Shown here: piece after piece, positions 17,022 through 24,938 of the stretch
How positions within the stretch are numbered: position 1 is the first letter of the stretch
How the letters are laid out: each line of letters opens with the position of its first letter
From: Methylobacterium sp. AMS5
GTDB lineage: Bacteria; Pseudomonadota; Alphaproteobacteria; Rhizobiales; Beijerinckiaceae
Reading direction: 5' to 3'
Assembly (NCBI RefSeq): GCF_001542815.1
Contig: NZ_CP006992.1
Coordinates: 3,167,501-3,231,500 of the forward strand
DNA: 64,000 nt
Notes under the pieces: model-generated
The model's input: only the letters and a program-made list of their open reading frames with translations
The model's database searches: none
What the model was told of the DNA's origin: nothing
Position numbers and translations under genes: made by a program

Positions 17022-17036
17022 TTAAGCGCGGGTAAA
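17022..17036 (-). promoter_or_regulatory. CtrA-like binding site (one mismatch) upstream of fliX
   Basis: On the plus strand the site reads TTAA-N7-TAAA; read toward fliX it is TTTA-N7-TTAAC. The consensus for the cell-cycle regulator CtrA is TTAA-N7-TTAA, so one base differs. It is centred about 80 bases upstream of the fliX start codon. Confidence 0.55.
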
Positions 17037-17141
17037 CAGCCCGGCAGAAGCTGCCGGGGCGGCAGGAAACGCTCTCGTCCCCACGCCGCTCCGGCGGTAC
17101 CGAAAAAGAAAAATATCTTTTTTCTTCAGTATCTTAGCGTT

Positions 17142-17156
17142 TGGCACGGCCCTGGC
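17142..17156 (+). promoter_or_regulatory. Sigma-54 promoter of flgI
   Basis: TGGCACGGCCCTGGC matches the sigma-54 consensus TGGCACG-N4-TTGC except for one base in the -12 box, with the -24 GG and -12 GC at the correct spacing. It ends 47 bases before the flgI ATG. This is the expected promoter class for late basal-body genes in alphaproteobacteria that use FlbD/FliX control. The flgF promoter at 24105-24119 is nearly the same sequence. Confidence 0.8.
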
Positions 17157-17203
17157 AGAGATCGAACCGGCGTAAAGTCGCCTGGTCCGGCTGCCGAGTT
17201 CCG

Positions 17204-18334
17204 ATGCCCCTGCCTCGTCCCCTGTTCGCCCGCCGTCTCGTCGCGGTGCTCGCCTGCCTCGCGGTCCTGCTGCCGCCGGCCCCGGCCAGCGCCCTGTCGC
17301 GGGTCAAGGATCTCGCCGCCGTCGAGGGCGTGCGCACCAACCAGCTCGTCGGCTACGGCATCGTGGTCGGCCTCAACGGCACCGGCGACACGCTCAACAA
17401 CATCCCGTTCACCAAGCAGTCCCTGCAGGCGATGCTGGAGCGGCTCGGCATCAACACCCGCGGCGCGACCATGCGCACCCAGAATCTTGCGGCAGTGATG
17501 GTGACGGCCAACCTTCCCCCCTTCGCGACCCAGGGCACGCATATCGACGTGACCGTCTCCTCGCTCGGCGACGCCAAGTCGCTTCAGGGCGGCACCCTGG
17601 TGGCGACCTCCCTGCTCGGCGCCGACGGTGAGATCTACGCCCTGGCGCAGGGCTCGGTGGCGATCGCCGGCTTCGCGGCGGAGGGCGAGGCCGCTAAGAT
17701 CACCCGCGGCGTGCCGACCAACGGGCGCATCTCCAACGGCGCGCTGGTCGAGCGCGAGATGGCTTTCAAGCTCAACGAGGCGCGCTCGCTCCGGCTGTCG
17801 CTGCGCAACCCCGACTTCACCACCGCCAAGCGGATCGCCTCGGCGATCAACGACTTCATGGGCGCCGACACCGCCGAGCCGACCGACCCGGCGACGATCA
17901 CGCTCCAGATCCCGGCCAAGTACCGCGGCAACATGATCCGCCTCATCACCGAGGTCGAGCAACTCAAGGTCGAGCCCGACCAGACCGCGCGGGTGGTTGT
18001 GGACGAACGTTCCGGCATCATCGTGATGGGCCGCGACGTGCGCGTCTCCACGGTCGCCATCGCGCAGGGCAACCTGACGGTGACGATCACCGAGCAGCCG
18101 ATGGTGAGCCAGCCCGCGCCGCTGTCGAACGGCCAGACCGCCTTGGTGCCGCGCACCGGGGTGAAGGTGGATACCGGCGACGGCAACAAGCTCGCCCTGG
18201 TGAAGGAGGGCGTGAGCCTGCGCGAACTGGTCGACGGCCTCAACGCGCTTGGGGTCGGCCCGCGCGACCTGATCTCGATCCTTCAGGCGATCAAGACGGC
18301 CGGCGCACTCCAGGCCGACATCGAGCTGATGTAA
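17204..18334 (+). CDS. flgI: Flagellar P-ring protein FlgI
   Basis: A 376-residue periplasmic protein that polymerises into the P ring around the rod in the peptidoglycan layer. A signal peptide (VAVLACLAVLLPPAPASALS) is followed by the conserved SRVKDLAAVEGVRTNQLVGY, GLNGTGDTLNNIPFTKQSL and the closing LGVGPRDLISILQAIK. Length and motif order are normal for FlgI. The ATG at 17204 is used because it gives the signal peptide; the frame opens 21 codons earlier, inside the sigma-54 promoter. It is the first gene of a flgI, rod-binding protein, FlgN-like operon. Confidence 0.96.
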   Translation: MPLPRPLFARRLVAVLACLAVLLPPAPASALSRVKDLAAVEGVRTNQLVGYGIVVGLNGTGDTLNNIPFTKQSLQAMLERLGINTRGATMRTQNLAAVMVTANLPPFATQGTHIDVTVSSLGDAKSLQGGTLVATSLLGADGEIYALAQGSVAIAGFAAEGEAAKITRGVPTNGRISNGALVEREMAFKLNEARSLRLSLRNPDFTTAKRIASAINDFMGADTAEPTDPATITLQIPAKYRGNMIRLITEVEQLKVEPDQTARVVVDERSGIIVMGRDVRVSTVAIAQGNLTVTITEQPMVSQPAPLSNGQTALVPRTGVKVDTGDGNKLALVKEGVSLRELVDGLNALGVGPRDLISILQAIKTAGALQADIELM

Positions 18335-18360
18335 TTTCTTTCCCATCGGGAGACCGCACC

Positions 18361-18720
18361 ATGCTGCCCCTCGCAACCTTCGCGGCCTCCGCCGCCGTCG
18401 GCGTCGGCAAGAACCTGCTCAACACGCTCGCGAAAACCGACGCGAACACGATGGACACGGCCAAGTCCACCGCCTCGACCAAGGCGCGCAAGACCGCCGA
18501 CGACTTCGAGAAGATGTTCCTGGAGGACAGCTTGGAGAAGCTGACGCAGAGCGAGGGCACGGAAGGGCCGATGGGCGAGAACGGCACCGGCGGCGGCGTC
18601 TGGCGCTCGATGATGGCCAAGGAATACGCCAACGCCATCGTGAAGACCGGTGGCGTCGGCATCAGCAATCAGGTCTATTCCGAGATGATGCGCATGCAGG
18701 AGGCGGGCAATGGCCGCTGA
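18361..18720 (+). CDS. Rod-binding protein (FlgJ N-terminal / CheL type)
   Basis: A 119-residue protein with the rod-binding domain, ARKTADDFEKMFLEDSLEKL followed by GVWRSMMAKEYANAIVKTGG, equivalent to the N-terminal half of enterobacterial FlgJ but without the muramidase half. In Caulobacter and relatives this stand-alone form is called CheL. It probably caps or scaffolds the growing rod in the periplasm. It begins 26 bases after flgI, and its last 11 bases overlap the start of the FlgN-like gene, showing tight operon packing. Confidence 0.85.
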   Translation: MLPLATFAASAAVGVGKNLLNTLAKTDANTMDTAKSTASTKARKTADDFEKMFLEDSLEKLTQSEGTEGPMGENGTGGGVWRSMMAKEYANAIVKTGGVGISNQVYSEMMRMQEAGNGR

Positions 18721-19189
18721 TCGGACCCTCGCCCTGCGCCTCACCGACCGCCCCTCGGCCCAAACCTTCGTGCGCGGGCTGCTCGCCACCATGATCGAGC
18801 TGGAAGCGGTGCTCACCCGCGAGAGCGACGGCGTGCGAGCCGGGCGGATCGCCCAGGCGCTGACGGAATCCGTGTCGAAATCCGAACTCGCCTCCGCCTA
18901 CATGAACGGCCTGGAGGCCGCCAAGGCCAACGCGATCGCGCTCGCCCGCTTCGCACCGGAAGGTCTGGAGGCGCTGAAGGCGGCCCAGCACCGCTTCGCG
19001 GCCGTGGTGGAGACCAACCAGCAGGTGCTCGCCACGGCCCGCGCCGTCTCCGAGGGGCTGATCAAGGCGCTGGCCGAGGAAGTCGCCAAGGCGCGCACGC
19101 CCACCGTCTATGGCCGCCCCTCCGTGTCGCCCTCGCCCTACGGCCGGGGTGCGCAGGGCGGGCCGCTGGTGTTCTCGCGCAGCCTTTGA
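18710..19189 (+). CDS. FlgN-like flagellar export chaperone (tentative)
   Basis: A 159-residue, almost wholly helical protein (for example TFVRGLLATMIELEAVLTRE early and TNQQVLATARAVSEGLIKAL late) with a short Ser/Pro/Gly-rich tail. Its size, helix pattern and position after flgI and the rod-binding gene suggest the FlgN type of chaperone that keeps hook-associated proteins unfolded for export, but I see no unmistakable motif. The ATG at 18710 overlaps the previous gene by 11 bases. Confidence 0.6.
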   Translation: MAADRTLALRLTDRPSAQTFVRGLLATMIELEAVLTRESDGVRAGRIAQALTESVSKSELASAYMNGLEAAKANAIALARFAPEGLEALKAAQHRFAAVVETNQQVLATARAVSEGLIKALAEEVAKARTPTVYGRPSVSPSPYGRGAQGGPLVFSRSL

Positions 19190-19344
19190 ACACTTCGGGA
19201 GAAGACTCCGGGACGCCGCAACCCGCGCGGCGATCTTTCACGGTTTCGTAACGCCGATCCGATCTTCTGGTTGTATCGCCTCGATGCGGCGAACGGCCCG
19301 CGGCCTTCTGGCGCCCTGTTGCCGGCAATTCGAGGAGGCACGGA

Positions 19345-20055
19345 ATGTCGAGGATCAGCGCGAGCCGCGAGCCGAGCCTTCCGCTCCACCGCGGCACACT
19401 TCCCGCAACGGATGCAACTGGATCGAATCGCTCAGCGGCCGGCCGGAAAACCGCCGCCGATCCCGCCGCCACCGTCCAAGTCTCCGGCAAGATCTCCGAA
19501 AAGGCGCAAGCCGCAGCGGACAAGCTGAAGGCGGATCAGGAAGCCGCCGCGGTCGCGGCGCGAACCTTCGACGAGCACCTGAAGGCCCGTTCCGACGCGT
19601 TCGCCGCCAAGCTCGGCACGGCCTTCGAGCGGGAAGGCATTCCCCTCGACGAACCGATCGCCCTGCGGGTCGAGTCCGGGACGCTCGTCACCGACAGCCC
19701 TTACCGCAAAAAGGTCGAGAAGGTCCTCAAGGAGGATCCGGAGCTCGCGAAGGAGTTCGAGGCCATCGCCTCGCTCAAGTCGATGCGGGCCGCGCAGAAG
19801 TCGCTCGAACTCTACAACGAGGAGAAGAAGGGCGCGCGAAGCCGGGACGAGCAGGATCAGGCCTATGGCCGATACACGACCCGGATGCTCGACATCCAGC
19901 GCCTGTCCGGCACGATGGTGCTCGAGGACGGAGCGTTCACCTCGGCGGCCGAGGACTACATGGCCGTGATGTCCGGCGAGCGCATCTCCACGAGCGCCGA
20001 TCCGAGGAAAGAGGTGCTGAAGCGGTACGATTCAATCCTGCAGGCAGCCCGATAG
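19345..20055 (+). CDS. Hypothetical helical protein next to flagellar operon
   Basis: A 236-residue soluble protein of no family I recognise. Residues 1-45 are low complexity and probably disordered; 45-90 form an Ala/Lys/Glu-rich helix (KISEKAQAAADKLKADQEAA); the rest looks like a compact domain (DEPIALRVESGTLVTDSPYR, then YGRYTTRMLDIQRLSGTMVL). A GAGGAGG ribosome-binding site sits 6 bases before the ATG. It is 155 bases after the FlgN-like gene and could be part of the flagellar regulon, but the gap leaves this open. Confidence 0.55.
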   Translation: MSRISASREPSLPLHRGTLPATDATGSNRSAAGRKTAADPAATVQVSGKISEKAQAAADKLKADQEAAAVAARTFDEHLKARSDAFAAKLGTAFEREGIPLDEPIALRVESGTLVTDSPYRKKVEKVLKEDPELAKEFEAIASLKSMRAAQKSLELYNEEKKGARSRDEQDQAYGRYTTRMLDIQRLSGTMVLEDGAFTSAAEDYMAVMSGERISTSADPRKEVLKRYDSILQAAR

Positions 20056-20232
20056 CGGGCGGCAAATTATCCGCCTCCCGCACCGCCTGAAAGAATTTGA
20101 TCTTATGCCGTCATGAAAGTTCCCATCCGATTCGCACGCATGATCTTGGGAAATCGTCCGAAGATCTGACCGATCGGAACTTCCCGCCTGCGTGCCGCTT
20201 GCCTCCGAACACAATCATCGGAGGAAATGCCC

Positions 20233-20409
20233 ATGTCGAACGACGTGCTTATTCCGCTGCTCGCCATCGTCACGATTGTCCTCGTCGCGGCCTTCGCGAT
20301 CTGGCAGCGGGCTCGGGTGGCGCAGTCGAAGAACGACCCGAACCGCTCGGCCTTCACCCAGGCCCACGGCGAAGCGCCTCGCCCGAACCGGCCCGGCACC
20401 GAGCACTGA
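20233..20409 (+). CDS. Small single-pass membrane protein
   Basis: A 58-residue protein with one N-terminal membrane helix (VLIPLLAIVTIVLVAAFAIW) followed by a charged, Pro/Asn-rich tail of about 30 residues. GGAGG at 20220-20224 lies 8 bases before ATG 20233 but only 2 before ATG 20227, so 20233 is chosen. A perfect 12-base-pair terminator hairpin follows at 20475, so it forms its own transcript. Function unknown. Confidence 0.55.
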   Translation: MSNDVLIPLLAIVTIVLVAAFAIWQRARVAQSKNDPNRSAFTQAHGEAPRPNRPGTEH

Positions 20410-20426
20410 CGCGTCCGGAGCAGCGG

Positions 20427-20460
20427 CCCGAAAGGGATTGCCGGCTTTTGGATGACGACG
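20427..20460. repeat. Degenerate member of the CCCGAAAG...CTTTCGGG repeat family
   Basis: CCCGAAAGGGATTGCCGGCT followed by TTTGGATGACG aligns with the reverse complement of the element at 7466-7504, which reads CCCGAAAGGTGGTTGCCGGC and continues TTTCGGGACGATG. The right arm has decayed. It lies between the small membrane protein gene and its terminator. Confidence 0.5.
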
Positions 20461-20474
20461 GTGCAGAACGACAG

Positions 20475-20525
20475 GCGAGAGCCTCGTCCTGGATCCGACA
20501 TCCAAGGCGAGGCTCTCGCTTTCTG
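20475..20525 (+). terminator. Rho-independent terminator
   Basis: GCGAGAGCCTCG at 20475-20486 pairs perfectly over 12 bases with CGAGGCTCTCGC at 20508-20519, followed by TTTCT. It ends the transcript of the small membrane protein before the convergent flgH operon. Confidence 0.8.
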
Positions 20526-20635
20526 CCGGGTGAGGGCGCCTGCGCCCTCCAGCTTGAAAACACTTCAGTAAACGCCCGGTCACCGATCGTTTCCCTTCGG
20601 TCACGGCGTTGGAGCGGGCGTTTTGCGAGGGCCGT

Positions 20636-21388
20636 TTAAAACGGCAACAGGATGTCCACGAGCTGCTGGCCGTAGCGGGGCTGCTGCACGTCGGTGATCT
20701 GGCCGCGGCCGCCATAGGCGATGCGGGCCTGGGCGATCTTGCTGGAATCGATGGTGTTGTCGGACTCGATGTCCTCGGGCCGCACCACGCCGGCGACGAT
20801 CAGCTCGCGCACCTCGAAATTGATGCGGATCTCCTGCTTGCCCTCGACCACGAGGTTGCCGTTGGGCAGCACCTGCGTGACGACCGCGGCGACGTTGGTG
20901 GTCACCGTTTCGGCGCGCTGCACCGAGCCGGCTCCGTCGCTCGACGAGGTCGAGGTGCCGTTGATGAGCTTGTCGGGGGTGATGCCGGCCGCGGCCACGC
21001 CGGCATTCTTCTCGAGGCCGAGGGCGTTGGGCAAACCGAAGGCTTCCGCGTTGGTGCGCGAGCGCTTGGTCTCGTTGTTGAGGTTGGCCCGGTCGGTCAC
21101 ATTGACCTTGATGGTGAGCAGGTCGCCGATCCGCGCCGCGCGCTGGTCCTTGAAGAAGGCCCGCGAACCCGTGCGCCACAGGGAGTTCGGTGCGTAGGAG
21201 ACGGGGCTCACATCGGGCATCGCCATGCGCACCGGCCGGTAGCCGGGCTGGGCGGTCGGATCCTCGATCGCCGAGAGCGTCGGCGTGGCGCCGACCTGGG
21301 AGAGGCGGTCCACGGTGTTGCAGGCGCCGAGCGGCGCGAGCGCCAGGATCACGGCGAGGCGGGAGAGGCGGGGACGGCGAGCGGTCAT
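20636..21388 (-). CDS. flgH: Flagellar L-ring protein FlgH
   Basis: A 250-residue outer-membrane lipoprotein that forms the L ring. The N-terminus carries a lipoprotein signal with lipobox LGAC (cysteine at about residue 23). The family core follows: NSLWRTGSRAFFKDQRAARI, GDLLTIKV.V.DRANL, and the terminal LVVEGKQEIRINFEVRELIV, then GVVRPEDIESDNTIDSSKIA and ARIAYGGRGQI. It is the last of four leftward genes, flgF-flgG-flgA-flgH. A perfect 15-base palindrome, GCCGTTT-A-AAACGGC, spans its stop codon (20631-20645). Confidence 0.96.
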   Translation of the reverse strand: MTARRPRLSRLAVILALAPLGACNTVDRLSQVGATPTLSAIEDPTAQPGYRPVRMAMPDVSPVSYAPNSLWRTGSRAFFKDQRAARIGDLLTIKVNVTDRANLNNETKRSRTNAEAFGLPNALGLEKNAGVAAAGITPDKLINGTSTSSSDGAGSVQRAETVTTNVAAVVTQVLPNGNLVVEGKQEIRINFEVRELIVAGVVRPEDIESDNTIDSSKIAQARIAYGGRGQITDVQQPRYGQQLVDILLPF

Positions 21389-21446
21389 CGGATGGGTCCG
21401 GCGCTGGCGGGAAAGGGAGGGAGACGGAAGCGACGGGGCGCGCGGC

Positions 21447-22493
21447 TCACGGCGCCGCGCTGGCCTGGAGGATCGGCTGAGGCTGCGGGACCGGGCCGAC
21501 CGAGACCCGCCCCGGGGCGATCACCACGGCTTGCAGCACCTTCTTCGAGGCGGCGTTCATCACCGAGACGCTGGCGCCGAGACGGCCGCTCTCGTTGGCG
21601 ATGCCGCGCAGCGACAGCGACACGCCGGCGGTCTCGAACACGATGGCGACGCTGTCGCCGCGGGCGACGAGATCGGGCGGTGCCACGTCGCCGGAGCGCA
21701 GGACGGCGCCGGCGCTGAGGGGGCGCTGCGCCACCTGCCCGACGACCAGGGTCGGCGCGCCCTGCACGTCATTGGGCACCCCGTCGCGCGGGCGGCGCTC
21801 GACGGTAAGGTCGGCGCTGGCGACCGCTTCGCCGCGGTTGAGGCTGCGGGTCAGCACCGCCACCTCGCGGGTCTCGACCGCTACGCCGGCCACCCGCAGC
21901 GACGCCTGACGCTCGCCGAGCACCACGAGGCCGGCGACCCGGCGGGTGCGCGGATCGTAGGTGACATCGACCGCCGCCGCCTGCCCGTCGAGGTCGAGCG
22001 GGGCGAGCAGCATCGGCGCATCGCCGTCGAGGCGCACCGAGAGGGATTTCGGATCGAGGCCGTAACCGGTCTCCAGCGCGCGCTTCAGCGCCGCCTCGAT
22101 CTCCATCGCCCCGACCCGGCGGGCGGCGCGCTGCACCGTCACCTGGAGCCGCCCGCCGGTCTCGATTCCGGTCAGGCCGAGGGAGGCCGCCGCCTCGATG
22201 ATCCGGCGGGCCTGGATCGTGCCGACCGCGCCGAGGGCCGGCGCGCGGAACAATGCGCGGGCGGCGAGATCGGCGGGGGCGCCTTCCACGAGGTCGCCGA
22301 AGCTGAGGGTGTCGCCGCGGGCGGTGACGTCGCCCCGCAGGCGCAGCGTGGTGCCGGCGGCCATCAGCGGCAGGGCGAACAACGTCACCGCGAGGAAGCC
22401 GGCCAGCGCGAGGACGGTCCGGCCGATCATGCCGCGCGAGAGCGGAGTGACGGCCAGCGGGACGGGACGGCGGATTGGCCGGAGGGCGTGCAT
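21447..22493 (-). CDS. flgA: Flagellar P-ring assembly chaperone FlgA
   Basis: A 348-residue periplasmic chaperone needed for P-ring formation around the rod. It has an N-terminal membrane/signal segment (TVLALAGFLAVTLFALPLMA) and a C-terminal SAF/FlgA domain (LTRSLNRGEAVASADLTVER, then RPLSAGAVLRSGDV and GDSVAIVFETAGVSLSLRG). It is longer than enterobacterial FlgA, as usual for alphaproteobacteria. ATG 22493 is chosen because GAGGA from the flgG stop region lies about 10 bases upstream. It is translated right after flgG in the flgFGAH operon. Confidence 0.88.
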   Translation of the reverse strand: MHALRPIRRPVPLAVTPLSRGMIGRTVLALAGFLAVTLFALPLMAAGTTLRLRGDVTARGDTLSFGDLVEGAPADLAARALFRAPALGAVGTIQARRIIEAAASLGLTGIETGGRLQVTVQRAARRVGAMEIEAALKRALETGYGLDPKSLSVRLDGDAPMLLAPLDLDGQAAAVDVTYDPRTRRVAGLVVLGERQASLRVAGVAVETREVAVLTRSLNRGEAVASADLTVERRPRDGVPNDVQGAPTLVVGQVAQRPLSAGAVLRSGDVAPPDLVARGDSVAIVFETAGVSLSLRGIANESGRLGASVSVMNAASKKVLQAVVIAPGRVSVGPVPQPQPILQASAAP

Positions 22494-22507
22494 CACGGGT
22501 CGAGTCC

Positions 22508-23299
22508 TCAACCGCGGAACATCTGCGAGGTGGTGGAGAGCATCTGGTCGGCGGCGGTGACGACCTTGGAGTTCATCTCGTAGGCGCGCTGCGCCGCGAT
22601 CAGCGACGAGATCTCGGTGACCGCGTTGACGTTGGCCTCTTCGAGGTAGCGCTGCTGCAGATTGCCGAAGCCTTCCGAGCCCGGCAGGCCGGTGATGGCG
22701 GGGCCCGAGGCCGCGGTCTCGACGAACAGGTTGTCGCCGATCGATTCGAGGCCGACCTTGTTGACGAAGCGGGCGAGCTGGAACTGGCCGAGCGCCTGCG
22801 GCGCGGTCTGGCCCGGGAGGGTCGCCTGCACCGCGCCGGTGGCCGAGATCGTCACCGAGGTCGCGGTGTTCGGCACCGTTACGCCCGGATCGAGCAGGTA
22901 GCCGTCGCGGGTGACCATCTGCCCTTGCGCGTCGAGGTCGAACGAGCCGTCGCGGCTGTAGGCGGTGCGCCCATCCGGCAGGCGAACGCGAAACAGGCCC
23001 TCGCCGCGGATCGCGACGTCGTAATCCTTCTCGGTCTGCGCCAACGGGCCCTGGCCCATCGCGCGGGCGGTCGAAGTGGTCTTGACGCCCGAGCCCAGCG
23101 CGAGGCCGGCGGGCAGCATCGTGTTCTGGTCCGAGGTCGAGGAGCCGGAGCGGCGCAGGTTCTGGTAGAGCAGATCCTGAAAATGCACCTGCTGGCGCTT
23201 GTAGCCGGTGGTGCGCAGGTTCGCGATGTTGTTCGAGATGACCTGAACGTTGAGTTCCTGGGCCGCCATGCCCGTGGCGGCGGCGTAGAGGGCGCGCAT
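22508..23299 (-). CDS. flgG: Flagellar distal rod protein FlgG
   Basis: A 263-residue rod protein exported by the flagellar type III system, without a cleaved signal. The N-terminus MRALYAAATGMAAQELNVQV with NNIANLRTTGYKR is the conserved rod-protein motif; the C-terminus (LEEANVNAVTEISSLIAAQR, then AYEMNSKVVTAADQML) matches FlgG. Length is normal. It lies between flgF and flgA in the same operon. Confidence 0.97.
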   Translation of the reverse strand: MRALYAAATGMAAQELNVQVISNNIANLRTTGYKRQQVHFQDLLYQNLRRSGSSTSDQNTMLPAGLALGSGVKTTSTARAMGQGPLAQTEKDYDVAIRGEGLFRVRLPDGRTAYSRDGSFDLDAQGQMVTRDGYLLDPGVTVPNTATSVTISATGAVQATLPGQTAPQALGQFQLARFVNKVGLESIGDNLFVETAASGPAITGLPGSEGFGNLQQRYLEEANVNAVTEISSLIAAQRAYEMNSKVVTAADQMLSTTSQMFRG

Positions 23300-23325
23300 C
23301 GGCGTCGGTCCTTAAAGCCGGGGGG

Positions 23326-24066
23326 TCAGGCGACGTCGGCGAGACGGCGGATCGCCGTGCCGCGCAGGTCGTCGAGGCGCGAGATCACGCTCGAGACCAT
23401 CGAGTAGGTGCGGTTCACGTCCATCAGCCGGGTCATCTCGACTACCGGCTTCACGTTGGAGCGCTCCAGCGCGCCGGGCTCCAGATGGGCACCGGGGCCG
23501 GCGGGCCGGGCGGGCGCCTCGGACGAGAACAGGTTGGCGCCCTCCGACTTCAGCGCCTGCGCGTTGGCGAAGTTGACGAGGCGCAGGCGGCCGCGGATGC
23601 CGAGATTGGTCGAGATCGTGCCGTCGGGGGCGATGGCGAGCCCCGTCTCCTGCTGACCGATGGTGATCGGGCCGCCGTCGCCCTGCACCGCGTGGCCGTC
23701 CGAGGTGACGAGGTTGCCGCCTGCGTCGAGTTCGAAGGCGCCGTTGCGGGTGTAGCGCAGGCCCTGCGGCGTCTGGACGGTGAGGAAAGCGTCGCCGCGC
23801 AGGGCCACGTGCATCGGGTTGCTGTCGGGCTCCACCGGCCCCTGCGTGAGGTCGAGCGGGGTGCCCTGGTCGATGACGTAGGAGAGGCGGCGGTCGCTCC
23901 GCTGGAAGCTGTCGGCGGAGGCCACCGGCATCAGATATTCCTGGAAGCGGGCCGAGCGCGCCTTGAAGCCGGTGGTCGAGACGTTGGCCATGTTGTTGGC
24001 GATGACGTCGAGTTCGCGAGCCAGGGCGGTCTGGGCGGAGACGCCGACGAAGAGCGCGTTCTGCAT
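23326..24066 (-). CDS. flgF: Flagellar proximal rod protein FlgF
   Basis: A 246-residue rod protein. The N-terminus MQNALFVGVSAQTALAREL with NNMANVSTTGFKARSARFQE and the C-terminal VVEMTRLMDVNRTYSMVSSV identify the FlgF/FlgG group; the first position in the operon and divergence from FlgG favour FlgF. The frame is open another 48 codons upstream, but ATG 24066 is the family start, 39 bases downstream of a sigma-54 promoter. It leads flgF-flgG-flgA-flgH. Confidence 0.94.
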   Translation of the reverse strand: MQNALFVGVSAQTALARELDVIANNMANVSTTGFKARSARFQEYLMPVASADSFQRSDRRLSYVIDQGTPLDLTQGPVEPDSNPMHVALRGDAFLTVQTPQGLRYTRNGAFELDAGGNLVTSDGHAVQGDGGPITIGQQETGLAIAPDGTISTNLGIRGRLRLVNFANAQALKSEGANLFSSEAPARPAGPGAHLEPGALERSNVKPVVEMTRLMDVNRTYSMVSSVISRLDDLRGTAIRRLADVA

Positions 24067-24104
24067 GGTGTGCCTCGGATGGCGACGGGTTCGTGCCCTC
24101 CACC

Positions 24105-24119
24105 GCAGGGGCCGTGCCA
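24105..24119 (-). promoter_or_regulatory. Sigma-54 promoter of the flgF-flgG-flgA-flgH operon
   Basis: Read on the minus strand, the site is TGGCACGGCCCCTGC, differing from the consensus TGGCACG-N4-TTGC only in one base of the -12 box. It ends 38 bases before the flgF start codon. The first 11 bases are identical to those of the flgI promoter, so both operons should respond to the same activator. Confidence 0.8.
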
Positions 24120-24235
24120 ATCCCGGAAACTTCGTTTTTACCCTAACAATCAGTCGTTTGTCCGAAGCGAAGCCTTGCGCCGGCACCGGCCCGCCGGGGG
24201 ACGGCGGCAAGTCCGACCCGGCAAGTTCTGCCGCC

Positions 24236-24251
24236 TTAACCGAGGGTTAAC
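24236..24251 (+). promoter_or_regulatory. Perfect CtrA box upstream of fliL-fliM
   Basis: TTAA at 24236-24239, seven bases, then TTAAC at 24247-24251: an exact match to the CtrA consensus TTAA-N7-TTAAC. It sits 90 bases upstream of the fliL ATG, in the gap shared with the divergent flgF operon. In Caulobacter the fliLM operon is a CtrA-controlled class II operon, so the same wiring is inferred here. Confidence 0.75.
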
Positions 24252-24340
24252 CACGTCAGCCGAGAACGGAGGGAAGGGGATTGCGCGTCACGCGCGAGCC
24301 CCGTCCCATCGCCCCGATCCGGTTTGCCGACGAGCAGCAC

Positions 24341-24859
24341 ATGGCCAAGAAGCCGAAGAAGGCGCCCGCGGCGGAAGGCGAGGAGGGCGCGGCGGAAGCG
24401 CCGAAGTCCAAGAAGAAGCTCATCATCATCGCCGCCGCGGTGCTGCTGCTCGGCGGCGGCGGAGGCGGGTTCTTCTTCATGAAGAGCCGGGCGGCGCATG
24501 CCGACGCCCACGGCGAGCACGGGGCCGAGAAGCTCGACCCGAAGGCGCAGGCCGTGTTCCTCGACATGCGCGACATGCTGGTGAACCTCAGCCCCGATCC
24601 GGGGGCGACCAAGTCCAACGTGCTCAAGCTGCGCGTCGCGCTGGAGTTGAAGGACGCCAAGGTCGAGGCGACGGTCAAGCCGCTGATGCCGCGGGTCGAG
24701 GACGCCTTCCAGACCTACCTGCGCGAGATCCGGGCGAGCGATCTGGCCGGCTCCGCCGGCCTCTACCGCCTGCGCGAGGAATTGCTGCGGCGGGTCAACA
24801 TCGCGCTGCACCCGGCCAAGGCCGAGGCGGTGCTGTTCAAGGACGTGATCGTCCAGTGA
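24341..24859 (+). CDS. fliL: Flagellar basal body-associated protein FliL
   Basis: A 172-residue inner-membrane protein that stabilises stator-rotor contacts. A Lys/Ala/Glu-rich cytoplasmic N-terminus (MAKKPKKAPAAEGEEGAAEA) is followed by one membrane helix (KKLIIIAAAVLLLGGGGGGF) and the periplasmic FliL domain (LDMRDMLVNLSPDPGATK...LKLRVALEL, ending LHPAKAEAVLFKDVIVQ). ATG 24341 is used because it gives the normal N-terminus. It is the first gene of fliL-fliM-DUF6468-motE. Confidence 0.93.
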   Translation: MAKKPKKAPAAEGEEGAAEAPKSKKKLIIIAAAVLLLGGGGGGFFFMKSRAAHADAHGEHGAEKLDPKAQAVFLDMRDMLVNLSPDPGATKSNVLKLRVALELKDAKVEATVKPLMPRVEDAFQTYLREIRASDLAGSAGLYRLREELLRRVNIALHPAKAEAVLFKDVIVQ

Positions 24860-24938
24860 ACCGCGCGGCCGCCCCGTCCCGAAACCCGGCTCTCCCCGAA
24901 TCCCCCATCGTCAAGACAACCGCGAGCGCGCGACAGGC

